Shown: piece by piece, positions 41,509 to 51,200 of the stretch
Position numbering within the stretch: the first letter of the stretch is position 1
How the letters are laid out: every line of letters begins with the position of its first letter
Assembly (NCBI GenBank): GCA_045632125.1
Contig: JAZQWC010000089.1
Span: 1 to 64,000 of the forward strand
Source of the DNA: CALWPV01 sp045632125
Lineage (GTDB): Bacteria; Bacillota; Clostridia; Lachnospirales; Bianqueaceae
Direction of reading: 5' to 3'
Length of the DNA: 64,000 bases
Notes under the pieces: model-generated
What the model saw: the letters and a program-made list of their open reading frames with translations, nothing else
What the model was told of the DNA's origin: nothing
Databases searched by the model: none
Made by a program: the position numbers and the translations under genes

Positions 41509-41545
41509 AAAAGAGCTCTCCGTATTGCGGAGAGCTCTTTTGCGA
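41509..41545. terminator. Bidirectional terminator between hpf and rpn
   Basis: AAAAGAGCTCTCCG-TATTG-CGGAGAGCTCTTTT: perfect 14-bp stem (41509-41541). Confidence 0.93.
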
Positions 41546-41603
41546 GAAGGATCTATGATAATACTGGTAGGTGACGAATGTGGGTCAGATAAATTAGGAA
41601 AGG

Positions 41604-42593
41604 TTAAGCATTCGCATCGGCAGCAGTATTGGTATTGATAGAAGTGTTAGGAGTAATTTCTGTGCGGATCACTTCCTGTTGGTCTTCAGAAATATTGAGA
41701 GCTTTCATTGCAGCCTCTATATCCAGATTGAGATTGGTCATAAGGGATTTGACGGAAATCAAAAGGGATTCAAGCTTGCCTTGGCGTTTATAGTCTTCTT
41801 TTAGCTGTTCAAAGCCAATGAACATGTTAATTGTACCTCCTTCTTCTGGGGTGGTCAGATCTAATTTTAAACCAGCTAGTTCGTTTAGCAAAGAAGCAGC
41901 CTCGTACTGTACAGCGCGGAAACGAGGGTCTTGCATCACAGTTTCCAGTCGATCTTTGTCTTTGGAATATTTAATAACGGTAAGCACCTCGCGTAGGTTA
42001 CTTTGAAACTTACCTAGATCTTCATCTGAAAGGGAAGCGGGTTCGATTAAATGAAGTTGATAATTCGGAATGTGAGTCAGAAGATCGGATGGAAGGTCAT
42101 CAAACATTTCGTGGATACTGCGGGGCCCGGCCCAGGGCTCGGTGCCTAAATATATCACTAAAGTAACAACAGGATGCAAATGATCATCTTTTTGGAAACC
42201 GCTGAGAATTTCAGTGGCAGTTTGAGCTTGCTGTTGTTCTATACGGCGTTGTTTGGTGATTAGTTTGATCTGATCGCGGTATTGGAGCGCGTCATACAGT
42301 AAGCTGCGGATAGGCAGAGCGTGCTGTGCCTGAGTTTGATCTTCGATACCTAAAAGTAGGTAGGAATGAGCCGCGTCATCCATGGATAATAGGCATAGCA
42401 GATCACGAAAATGAGGGGAAACCCTTCCTTTGACGGCAGAGGATCTGCGGGTCTCTAAGATCTCGGTGTTTTTTTCGCGAAGCTGCTGCGGCTGTATCAC
42501 GGGTTTTCCGTCGAATAGGAAAAAATTAAATACATCCGCGAATACGTCTTTGAGCTGCATGTATTCTTTAGTAAGAACATCTTTGGTGGCCAT
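41604..42593 (-). CDS. Rpn/YhgA-like PD-(D/E)XK nuclease
   Basis: 329 residues. The motif YLLLGIEDQTQAQHALPIRS (about 78-97) is the conserved core of the Rpn / YhgA-like family, which are recombination-promoting nucleases once called putative transposases. The C-terminal half has the charged helices and FIGFEQLKEDYKRQG typical of these proteins. It has its own promoter. There are no terminal repeats or other mobile-element genes, so it is treated as a resident gene of a mobile family. Confidence 0.82.
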   Translation of the reverse strand: MATKDVLTKEYMQLKDVFADVFNFFLFDGKPVIQPQQLREKNTEILETRRSSAVKGRVSPHFRDLLCLLSMDDAAHSYLLLGIEDQTQAQHALPIRSLLYDALQYRDQIKLITKQRRIEQQQAQTATEILSGFQKDDHLHPVVTLVIYLGTEPWAGPRSIHEMFDDLPSDLLTHIPNYQLHLIEPASLSDEDLGKFQSNLREVLTVIKYSKDKDRLETVMQDPRFRAVQYEAASLLNELAGLKLDLTTPEEGGTINMFIGFEQLKEDYKRQGKLESLLISVKSLMTNLNLDIEAAMKALNISEDQQEVIRTEITPNTSINTNTAADANA

Positions 42594-42645
42594 ATATATC
42601 CTCCATGTTTTTTTATTATGAAGTTGTCGACATATTCATGCAATA

Positions 42646-42674
42646 ACTGTATCATAGCGATGAAAAAATGACAA
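42646..42674 (-). promoter_or_regulatory. Sigma-A promoter of the rpn-like gene
   Basis: Minus strand: TTGTCA (42669-42674), 17 bp, TACAGT (42646-42651). Confidence 0.6.
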
Positions 42675-42813
42675 TGGCCAGACAAGCCAAACCTTGATGA
42701 CGGACCTCTTGAAAAGTTTGGTAAATATTTTTGGAGGCAGGAATTGGAAAGAACAAGAGTGCGAAAAAGAGTGGAAAGACCGCGGAAATTCATGATTTGT
42801 TCAATTTCTTTTG

Positions 42814-42842
42814 TTGCAATCTTTACATTTAGATGTTACAAT
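42814..42842 (+). promoter_or_regulatory. Sigma-A promoter of secA
   Basis: TTGCAA (42814-42819), 17 bp, TACAAT (42837-42842). A second TATAAT (42853-42858 region) lies closer to the gene. Confidence 0.65.
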
Positions 42843-42885
42843 ATAATTTGACTATAATGCCCGTAGTGGCAGATGGAGGGACAAC

Positions 42886-45468
42886 TTGAAATTACTTGAA
42901 AAAATTTTTGGTAATCAAAGTGCCAAAGAGATCAAGAGAATCAAGCCAATCGTGGATCAGGTGCTGGCTCTGGAAGATGAGATGGCAAAGCTGACCGACG
43001 AACAGCTCAGAAATAAAACCATAGAATATAAAGAAAGACTGGCAAAGGGTGAAACCTTGGATGACCTGTTGCCTGAAGCTTTTGCTTCGGTACGAGAAGC
43101 TGCCTGGAGAACCTTGGGCCAGAAACACTATCCTGTTCAGATTCAGGGTGGTATCATCATGCATCAGGGTCGTATCGCAGAAATGCGCACCGGTGAAGGT
43201 AAGACTTTGGCGGCTACCCTGCCTTCCTATTTGAATGCCTTGGAAGGTAAAGGTGTACATGTGGTAACCGTTAACGACTACCTTGCTTCTCGTGACGCAG
43301 AATGGATGGGTTCGATTCATCGTTTCTTAGGTTTAACAGTTGGCTGTATTTTGAATGATATGGACAACGATGCTCGACGCGCGGCCTATGCCTGCGATAT
43401 CACCTACGGTACCAACAATGAGTTCGGTTTTGACTACCTGCGTGACAACATGGTTGTGTACAAAAAGAAAATGGTGCAGCGTGGTCTGCATTATGTTATC
43501 ATCGACGAATGTGACTCTGTTCTGATCGATGAAGCCAGAACTCCTCTGATCATTTCCGGTCAAAGCGGAAAGTCTACCGCTTTGTATCAGCAGGCTGATA
43601 TGTTGGCTTCTCGCTTGCAGAAAGGTCGTATTATTGGTGATACCAGCCGCATGGCTCAGCTGTTGAACGAAGAAGTCATTGAAGAGGGCGACTTCGTTGT
43701 TGATGAGAAGGAAAAGACCTGTGCTCTTACCGAACAGGGTGTGAAGAAAGCCGAGCAGTTCTTCCACTTGACAAACTTGGGTGATCCTGAAAATGCTGAA
43801 GTGGCACACCACATTCAGATTGCTTTGAAAGCTCGTTATTTGATGGCAAAAGATCAGGATTATGTGGTTAAAGATAATCAGATCATCATTGTAGATGAAT
43901 TTACCGGCCGTATGATGCCCGGTCGTCGCTATTCCGATGGCTTACATCAGGCCATTGAAGCTAAGGAAAAGGTGGAGGTAAAGCGTGAAAGTAAGACGCT
44001 GGCTACCATTACCTTCCAGAACTTTTTTAATAAATATGACAAGAAGGCCGGTATGACAGGTACTGCTAAAACCGAGGAAGTGGAATTCCAGCAGATCTAC
44101 TCCATGGACGTAGTTGAAATTCCCACCAATCGTCCGGTTCAGCGTATCGACCGTCCTGACTTGGTATACCGCACTCGTGTGGAAAAATTCCGTGCAGTGG
44201 TCAATGATATTAAAGAATGTCATGCTAAAGGCCAGCCGGTTTTGGTGGGTACCATCACCATTGAGACCTCTGAACTGGTAAGTAAATTGTTGAAGCGCGA
44301 AGGAATTCCGCATAATGTATTGAACGCCAAGTTCCATGACCGTGAAGCTGACATTGTTGCCGATGCCGGTCAGAAGGGTGCTGTTACCATTGCAACTAAC
44401 ATGGCCGGTCGTGGTACCGATATTAAGCTGGGTGAAGGCGTTTCTGAACTGGGTGGTCTGAAGATCATCGGTACTGAGCGTCATGAGTCCAGACGTATCG
44501 ATAACCAGCTGCGTGGTCGTTCCGGTCGTCAGGGCGATAAAGGTGAATCTCGCTTCTATGTTTCCATGGAAGATGATTTGATGCGTATTTTCGGTGGCGA
44601 GCGTATGCAGAAAGTTTTGGAGACTTTCCGAATTCCCGAAGATCAGCCTATTGAGGACAGAATGTTCAGCAGTGCCATTGAGAAGGCTCAGATGCGCGTG
44701 GAAGAAAATAACTTTGGTATTCGTAAACGCTTGCTGGATTACGATCAGGTTATGAATGAGCAGCGTGAAACCATTTACGATGAGCGTCGCCGCGTATTGG
44801 ATGGTATAAATCTGAAGGATGATCTGATGGAAATGATGGACGGCCTCATTGCTGAAAAAGTGAACGACATGTCCGCTGATAAAAAGAGTGCAAGAGAGTG
44901 GGATCTGGAATACTTGAACCGTGAGCTTTCCAATGTGATTCCTATGGGTCGTGTCAATATTAAGGAAGAAAATATGGACCGCATCACTGCAGAAAAATTA
45001 ACTTCCGATTTACAGGCTATTGCTCACCATTTATATGAATATAAAGAAAAAGAAGTGCAGCCTGAACGTATGCGTGAAGTGGAACGCATGATCCTGCTGC
45101 GCACCGTGGATAATCTGTGGACCGACCATCTTGATATTATGGACCAGATGCGTCAGGGAATCGGTCTGCAGGCCTATGCCCAGAAGAATCCTCTGGATGA
45201 ATATCGTTTGATCGCCTTCGATATGTTTGAAGAACTGAATGAAAACATCTTGAAAAACACCATTCGCGGTATTTTCTCTGTTAAGATCGTAGAAAATCAG
45301 GAAGTAGAACGTAAAGAAGTGGCTAAAAATATTTCCACTAATCGTGGTCAGGATACTTCAGCAGTGAAGAAGCCTGTAAAGCGTGCTGAAAAGAAGGTAG
45401 GCCGCAATGATCCTTGCCCTTGCGGCAGCGGCAAAAAGTATAAAAATTGCTGCGGGCGGGAAGCCTGA
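42886..45468 (+). CDS. secA: Preprotein translocase ATPase SecA
   Basis: 860 residues. Walker A MRTGEGKT (about 99-106), DECDS Walker B, and the preprotein cross-linking and helical scaffold regions are intact. The C-terminus CPCGSGKKYKNCCG is the zinc-binding SecB/ribosome-contact motif. It starts with TTG, with GGAGGG 5 bases upstream; MKLLEKIFGNQSAKEIKRI is the standard N-terminus. Followed by prfB, as in many Firmicutes. Confidence 0.98.
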   Translation: MKLLEKIFGNQSAKEIKRIKPIVDQVLALEDEMAKLTDEQLRNKTIEYKERLAKGETLDDLLPEAFASVREAAWRTLGQKHYPVQIQGGIIMHQGRIAEMRTGEGKTLAATLPSYLNALEGKGVHVVTVNDYLASRDAEWMGSIHRFLGLTVGCILNDMDNDARRAAYACDITYGTNNEFGFDYLRDNMVVYKKKMVQRGLHYVIIDECDSVLIDEARTPLIISGQSGKSTALYQQADMLASRLQKGRIIGDTSRMAQLLNEEVIEEGDFVVDEKEKTCALTEQGVKKAEQFFHLTNLGDPENAEVAHHIQIALKARYLMAKDQDYVVKDNQIIIVDEFTGRMMPGRRYSDGLHQAIEAKEKVEVKRESKTLATITFQNFFNKYDKKAGMTGTAKTEEVEFQQIYSMDVVEIPTNRPVQRIDRPDLVYRTRVEKFRAVVNDIKECHAKGQPVLVGTITIETSELVSKLLKREGIPHNVLNAKFHDREADIVADAGQKGAVTIATNMAGRGTDIKLGEGVSELGGLKIIGTERHESRRIDNQLRGRSGRQGDKGESRFYVSMEDDLMRIFGGERMQKVLETFRIPEDQPIEDRMFSSAIEKAQMRVEENNFGIRKRLLDYDQVMNEQRETIYDERRRVLDGINLKDDLMEMMDGLIAEKVNDMSADKKSAREWDLEYLNRELSNVIPMGRVNIKEENMDRITAEKLTSDLQAIAHHLYEYKEKEVQPERMREVERMILLRTVDNLWTDHLDIMDQMRQGIGLQAYAQKNPLDEYRLIAFDMFEELNENILKNTIRGIFSVKIVENQEVERKEVAKNISTNRGQDTSAVKKPVKRAEKKVGRNDPCPCGSGKKYKNCCGREA

Positions 45469-45498
45469 TCAAAACGTTTAAAACGTCGGTTTTGCGCA

Positions 45499-45563
45499 GC
45501 TTTGCCTCGAAGGATTTCGGGGCAAAGCGCCCGCGCATACAATAAAAATAGCAGCTAAGCTGC
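45499..45563 (+). other. Hairpins between secA and prfB
   Basis: GCTTTGCC / GGCAAAGC with inner CGAA / TTCG (45499-45528), then the perfect palindrome GCAGCT-A-AGCTGC (45551-45563). Neither is followed by a T run on the plus strand. Possibly mRNA processing or a prfB leader; uncertain. Confidence 0.4.
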
Positions 45564-45614
45564 AAAAAAGGGCGCAGTATGCTCCCTTACTCCAAAGAAG
45601 GAAGGATTATAAAA

Positions 45615-46719
45615 ATGCTTGAGTTTGATGAGTTCAAATTAGAGCTGGATAAGTATAAGGGATCCTTAGCAGAGCTGGGTGAGTCTCTTTAACTTAGACC
45701 GGTTGAGATTGAAAATGGAAGAATTGGAAAGAAAGCAGTCAGAGCCCGGTTTCTGGGATAACCCGGAAGTGAGCCAGAAGATCGTGCAGGAAGCCGGTTC
45801 TTACAAAAATACGCTGGATGAGTTTGATGCAATGCAGGGCGCCTATGATGACGCTCTGGTTATGATGGAAATGGCAGAGGAAGAAGACGATGAATCTTTG
45901 ATTCCGGAGATCCGTGAGCAGATCGATCTGTTCAAGGAACTGCATGAGAAACTGAGAATTTCTACTTTGCTTTCCGGTGAGTTTGATCACAAGAGTGCGA
46001 TTTTGACGCTGCATGCCGGTGCGGGTGGTACTGAGGCCTGCGACTGGACAGGCATGCTGTATCGTATGTATACCCGTTGGGCAGAGCGTCGTGGATTTAA
46101 GGTGGAAGAACTGGATTATCAGGATGGTGATGAAGCCGGTGTGAAGGGTGTAACCATTCAGATCAATGGTGAAAATGCCTATGGATATTTGCGTTCTGAA
46201 AAGGGTATTCATCGTTTGGTGCGTATCTCTCCCTTTGATTCTGCGGGACGTCGTCATACCTCTTTCTGTTCTTGTGAATTGATGCCGGTGCTGGACGAGG
46301 ATATTCAGGTTGAGATCAATATGGATGAACTGCGTATCGATACCTATCGTGCCAGTGGTGCGGGTGGTCAGCACGTTAATAAGACCAGTAGTGCGATCCG
46401 TATTACCCATTTGCCTACCGGTATTGTGGTACAGTGTCAGAATGAGCGTTCTCAGTTCCAGAACAAGGATAAAGCTATGATGATGCTGAAGGCCAAACTG
46501 TATGAGTTGGAGAAGGAAAAACAGAATGAGCGTTTGTCGGATATTCGAGGCGAAGTAAAGGAAAACGCCTTCGGAAGCCAGATTCGTTCTTATGTATTCC
46601 ATCCTTACAGCATGGTAAAAGATCTGCGTACCGGCGAAGAAACCGGTAACATTCAGTCGGTTATGGATGGCGATCTGGATAAGTTCATGAATGCCTATTT
46701 GGCATGGATCAATCGTTAA
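45615..46719 (+). CDS. prfB: Peptide chain release factor 2, with +1 programmed frameshift
   Basis: The gene is two joined frames: 45615-45689 (25 codons from ATG, ending ELGESL) and 45691-46719. At CTT-TAA-C the ribosome must skip the T at 45690, giving a 367-residue protein of normal RF2 length. RF2 ends translation at UGA and UAA. The GGQ loop is RASGAGGQHVNKT; the SPF tripeptide of codon recognition is in ISPFDS. AAGGA precedes the ATG. A GTG at 45679 also opens the second frame but has no proper ribosome binding site and would remove the conserved N-terminus. Confidence 0.95.
45678..45693 (+). other. prfB frameshift signal with UAA as the in-frame stop
   Basis: The slippery CTT (45687-45689) and stop TAA (45690-45692) are followed by C. 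Upstream GGTGAG (45678-45683) can act as the internal Shine-Dalgarno stimulator, three bases before CTT as in E. coli. E. coli and most bacteria use UGA here. Confidence 0.92.
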
Positions 46720-46766
46720 TTTGCGATTATGAAAAGGATCCGGCATAGCCGGATAAAGAGGAAAAG

Positions 46767-48194
46767 ATGAAAAGATTAATTAGAAGAGCGGTTCTGTTAC
46801 TAGCAATGGGTATGCTGTTGCTATGCTGTACCGGTTGTGTAACCGGTCAGATTTATGGTAAGCCCATCGATGATATGGAAGATGTGGATAAGGCTCAGGG
46901 TATTATGTTCGGCGAGAAGATCATGGAGATCATGAACGATGGAACGCTGGAAGAATTGAATGAACTGGGCTACCATAACGGGCAATCGGATGCCGTTACT
47001 TTTGAAGAGTTCTGGGTGAGCTGGGAAGAATTCCGTAAAACCACCGGTAAAGTGCAGGACTGGTCATTGTATGAAAATGTGCTGTACGGCAGTGAACTGG
47101 TGTTTACTTATGAAATGACCATGGAAAATGGCAATATGCGTTTAGTGAACATGTTCACCGCTGATATGGATCTGGTCATGCTGGATCTATATGTGTCACC
47201 GGATCAAGCACTGGAAAGCACTAAGATGCCTGAGGGCATTGTAGAAGAAGATGTGGTGCTGGAGATCGAAGGTGGTTATCCGGTAAACGGAAAACTGACC
47301 TATCCTGCAGGTGCCAAGGCCGGTGATGATCTGAAAGCTGTAGTTCTGGTGAGTGCAGAGGGTGCTAATAATATTGATTATAGCGCAAAAAATGTGTACA
47401 TGTATCGTGATATGGCTTGGGGTCTGGCACAGAAGGGAATTGCCTCTGTTCGCTTTGAAAAGAGCACCCTGGTATATCGGGATGAATTGGAAATGGTAGA
47501 TTGTCCGGCCGATATGCATACCGTAGCTTTTGAATATACCGATCATACTCTGGCAGCCACCGAGTTGCTGCGTGGGTTGGATTTTGTGGATGCAGAGCAG
47601 GTATACTATGCCGGAAGCGGTCAGGGCGGCGTTGTTGCTCCGAGAGCTGATGAGATTGCCGATTATGCCGGTATCATTATGTTATCTACCTCGCCTCGTC
47701 CTTACTATGATGTAATTTATGATCAGCGTATCAATTACGGTTTGATCGATCGTTCGGATGAGGAGATTTACTATCTGGTGAGCCGTACTGAAGCGGAACG
47801 TGATTACCTGGAAGATGGTGATCATCTGGATGTGGAAGAAGAGGATCTGATGCAGGATGTCATCTTCGGACGTACCACTGCTTTCTGGGTTGACTTTTTG
47901 GAGATCGATTGTGCAGAGTATTTGAAGGAAGTACAGAAACCTGTATTGATTCTGCAGGGTGAGAATGACTACATGATCACGATGGATGCAGATTATTCTG
48001 TATGGCAGGAAGAAATGGAAGATGAGTCCTATGCAACGCTGAAAAGCTATGAAGGACTGAGCTTCTTTATGACAGAGTCTAAGGGTATTTTCTCGGGACA
48101 TTATATGGAGTTTGACAGACCGGCCCGCGTATCGGAGACTGTGATCGAAGATGTAGCAACTTGGATGTTAAACGAAGGTATGCTGGCTGAATAA
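46767..48194 (+). CDS. Lipoprotein with DUF3887-like and alpha/beta-hydrolase-like domains
   Basis: 475 residues. The signal peptide ends in CCTGC, a lipobox with unusual Cys at -3, so C24 is the likely lipidated residue. Residues about 30-145 form a DUF3887-like domain. The rest is an alpha/beta hydrolase: the acid in LILQGENDYMI and the His in FSGHYMEF are present. The nucleophile elbow reads YYAGSGQGG, where relatives have GHSxGG; Gly stands where the Ser should be. It may be a catalytically inactive or altered member. Short perfect hairpin ATCCGGC / GCCGGAT lies just before it. Confidence 0.75.
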   Translation: MKRLIRRAVLLLAMGMLLLCCTGCVTGQIYGKPIDDMEDVDKAQGIMFGEKIMEIMNDGTLEELNELGYHNGQSDAVTFEEFWVSWEEFRKTTGKVQDWSLYENVLYGSELVFTYEMTMENGNMRLVNMFTADMDLVMLDLYVSPDQALESTKMPEGIVEEDVVLEIEGGYPVNGKLTYPAGAKAGDDLKAVVLVSAEGANNIDYSAKNVYMYRDMAWGLAQKGIASVRFEKSTLVYRDELEMVDCPADMHTVAFEYTDHTLAATELLRGLDFVDAEQVYYAGSGQGGVVAPRADEIADYAGIIMLSTSPRPYYDVIYDQRINYGLIDRSDEEIYYLVSRTEAERDYLEDGDHLDVEEEDLMQDVIFGRTTAFWVDFLEIDCAEYLKEVQKPVLILQGENDYMITMDADYSVWQEEMEDESYATLKSYEGLSFFMTESKGIFSGHYMEFDRPARVSETVIEDVATWMLNEGMLAE

Positions 48195-48219
48195 GACAGC
48201 GGGTTGTAAAAATGTAAGG

Positions 48220-48254
48220 CAGCGCAGTCTCCCGAGGTGGGACTGCGCTGTTTG
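48220..48254 (+). terminator. Terminator after the hydrolase lipoprotein gene
   Basis: CAGCGCAGTC (48220-48229) pairs perfectly with GACTGCGCTG (48241-48250), followed by a short TTTG. Confidence 0.75.
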
Positions 48255-48288
48255 AATATCGTATAAAAGTGGAAAGGAGAAGAGTAGT

Positions 48289-51200
48289 ATGGAAACCACT
48301 TCCACGATTCCTTTTGTGCATTTGCATGTGCATACCGAGTATAGCTTGCTGGATGGATCTTCTAAAATCAAGGAGATCGTAAAACAGGCTAAGGAACTGG
48401 GCATGAATAGTTTGGCTATTACCGATCATGGCGTAATGTATGGCGTGATCGATTTTTATAAAGCTTGTATGGATGCTGGGATCAAACCGATTTTAGGCTG
48501 CGAAGTATATGTGGCAAATGGCAGTCGATTTCAAAAAGAGGACCGAAATGATGCACGGTACGACCATTTGGTTCTGCTGGCCGAGAATGAAAAAGGCTAT
48601 CAGAATCTAATGGCCTTGGTGTCAAAGGGTTTTACTGAGGGCTTTTATTATAAACCCCGTATCGATTTTGAATTGTTGCAGGAATATCATGAAGGTCTGA
48701 TTGCCCTGAGTGCCTGTATTGCAGGTGTTGTGGCCCGTCCGCTGCTGATGGTTTCTTATGAGAAGGCTAAGGAAATGGCTCTTCGCTATAAAGAACTCTT
48801 CGGACCGGATCGCTTTTATTTGGAATTGCAGGATCATGGCATTCCGGAGCAGACTCAGGTGAACCAAGGACTGCTGCGCATGAGCCGCGAACTGGATCTG
48901 CCCTTGGTGGCTACCAATGACGTACATTATACGTTTCAGGCAGATAAAGAGGCCCATGATATTTTGCTGTGCATCCAGACCAATAAAAAGGTGCAGGATG
49001 AAGATCGAATGCGCTACGAAGGTGATTATTATTTAAAAACACCGGCGGAGATGCAGGCGTTATTTCCCTATGCACCGGAAGCTATTACGAATACCCAAAA
49101 GATCGCGGATATGTGCAATGTGGAAATCAAATTCCACGAACGAAAGATTCCGGTGTATGATGTCCCGAAAGGGTATACGGCCAGCGAATATTTGCGGTAC
49201 TTGTGTGAAAAAGGATTGAAACAGCGGTATCCGCAAGCGGTTTTGGACCCGCAGCGCGGGGAGGAACTGAAGACCCGTTTAGACTACGAGATCAGCATCA
49301 TTGAAGGTATGGGTTTCGTAGATTACTTTTTGATCGTATGGGACTTCATCAATTATGCGCGGGAACATGGCATTAAGGTTGGACCGGGGCGTGGTTCCGG
49401 TGTGGGAAGCTTAGTGTGCTATTCTTTGGGCATCACCAGTGTGGATCCGCTGAAATATAATTTGATTTTTGAGCGTTTGTTGAATCCGGAACGTGTGAGT
49501 ATGCCGGATATTGATACGGATTTTTGCTATCGTCGCCGTCAGGAAGTCATTGACTATGTAGTAGAAAAATACGGAAAAGATCAGGTGGCGCAGATCGTAA
49601 CCTTTGGTACGATGGCAGCACGTTTGGTAATTCGTGACGTGGGTCGTGCTATGGATCTGTCCTATGGTGAGGTGGACCGGATCGCCAAGATGATTCCGGC
49701 GGAACTGAACATGACCATTGAACAGGCTTTGGAGAAAAATCCGGAATTGAAGGAAGCCTATGATGAGGATCCTACCATTCAAAAGCTGATCGATATGTCG
49801 AAGCGTTTGGAAGGTCTGCCCCGACACACCTCCACTCATGCAGCAGGTGTATTGATTTCCCGTACAGCCACCATGGAATATGTGCCGCTGAGTGCGAATG
49901 ATGGTAATGTGACCACTCAGTTTACCATGAATACATTGGAAGAACTGGGTCTGCTGAAGATGGACTTTTTGGGTTTGCGAACCCTGACGGTAATTCAGGA
50001 TGCGGTGGATATCATTGAGGCGGTGGAAGGCACTAAGGTCGATATCGATGCCATTGATATGGATGATGCCGAGGTATACCAGATGATCGGCGCCGGTAAG
50101 ACCGACGGTGTATTTCAGCTGGAAAGCGCCGGTATGACCTCCTTTATGCGAGAACTGAAACCGGAAAATCTGGAAGATATTATCGCGGGTATTTCTTTGT
50201 ATCGGCCGGGTCCGATGGACTTTATTCCCAAATATTTGGCGGGCAAAAAAGACCCTCATAACATACAATATAAAACACCTATGCTGGAACCCATTCTGAA
50301 CACCACCTATGGCTGTATCGTGTATCAGGAGCAGGTAATGCAGATCGTACGTGATCTGGCCGGATACACAATGGGGCGAAGCGACTTGGTGCGCCGTGCT
50401 ATGTCTAAGAAAAAAGCGGATGTAATGGCGCAGGAACGTAAAAACTTTGTATTTGGTAATCCGGAAGAAGGAGTAGCCGGCTGTATCAGCAAGGGAATTC
50501 CTCAAAATGTGGCAGAAGCGATCTTCGATGAAATGACGGACTTTGCCAAATATGCTTTTAATAAATCACATGCTGCAGCCTATGCGGTGGTGGCGTATCA
50601 AACAGCTTGGCTGCGTCATCATTATCCGGTGGAATTTATGGCTTCCATTTTGACTTCGGTGATCGACCATCCCGGTAAGGTGATCAGCTATATTCAAAGT
50701 TTAAAGGCCTTAAATATTGAATTGCTGCCCCCGGATATTAACGAAGGATACACCGGTTTTTCTGTCTCCATGTCGGAGGGTGTGAAAAAGATCCGCTATG
50801 GACTTTCGTCTATTAAGAATGTGGGTAAAAGTCTGGTGGAGCGCCTGGTGGCAGAGCGTAAAGCAAATGGACCCTTTAGAAATATGACCGATTTTTGTCG
50901 TCGTATGCAGGAACTGGATCTGAATAAACGTGCCATGGAGAATTTGATCAAGGCTGGCGCCTTCGATTCGCTTGGTGGTACACGCAGCCAGTATTTACAG
51001 GCGTACCCGTTGATTATGAATGCGGCGGCTCAGTGGAAAAAGAATATGATCAGCGGCCAGATGGATCTGTTTGGTATGGCAATGGAAGACACACCGTCGG
51101 AAAATGCCTTTGAGCCGGATCCGCTGCCGAATGTGCCGGAATTTCCGGATTCGCTGCGACTTTCCTATGAAAAGGAAGTGCTGGGGTTGTATCTAACCGG

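Noticed and set aside
41604..42593. Insertion sequence around the Rpn-like gene
   Set aside because: No terminal inverted repeats or target duplication; the gene has its own promoter and shares a normal terminator with hpf.
45679..46719. prfB as a simple ORF from the GTG at 45679
   Set aside because: It would drop the conserved N-terminus and ignore the CTT-TAA-C frameshift signal with an upstream ATG and ribosome binding site.
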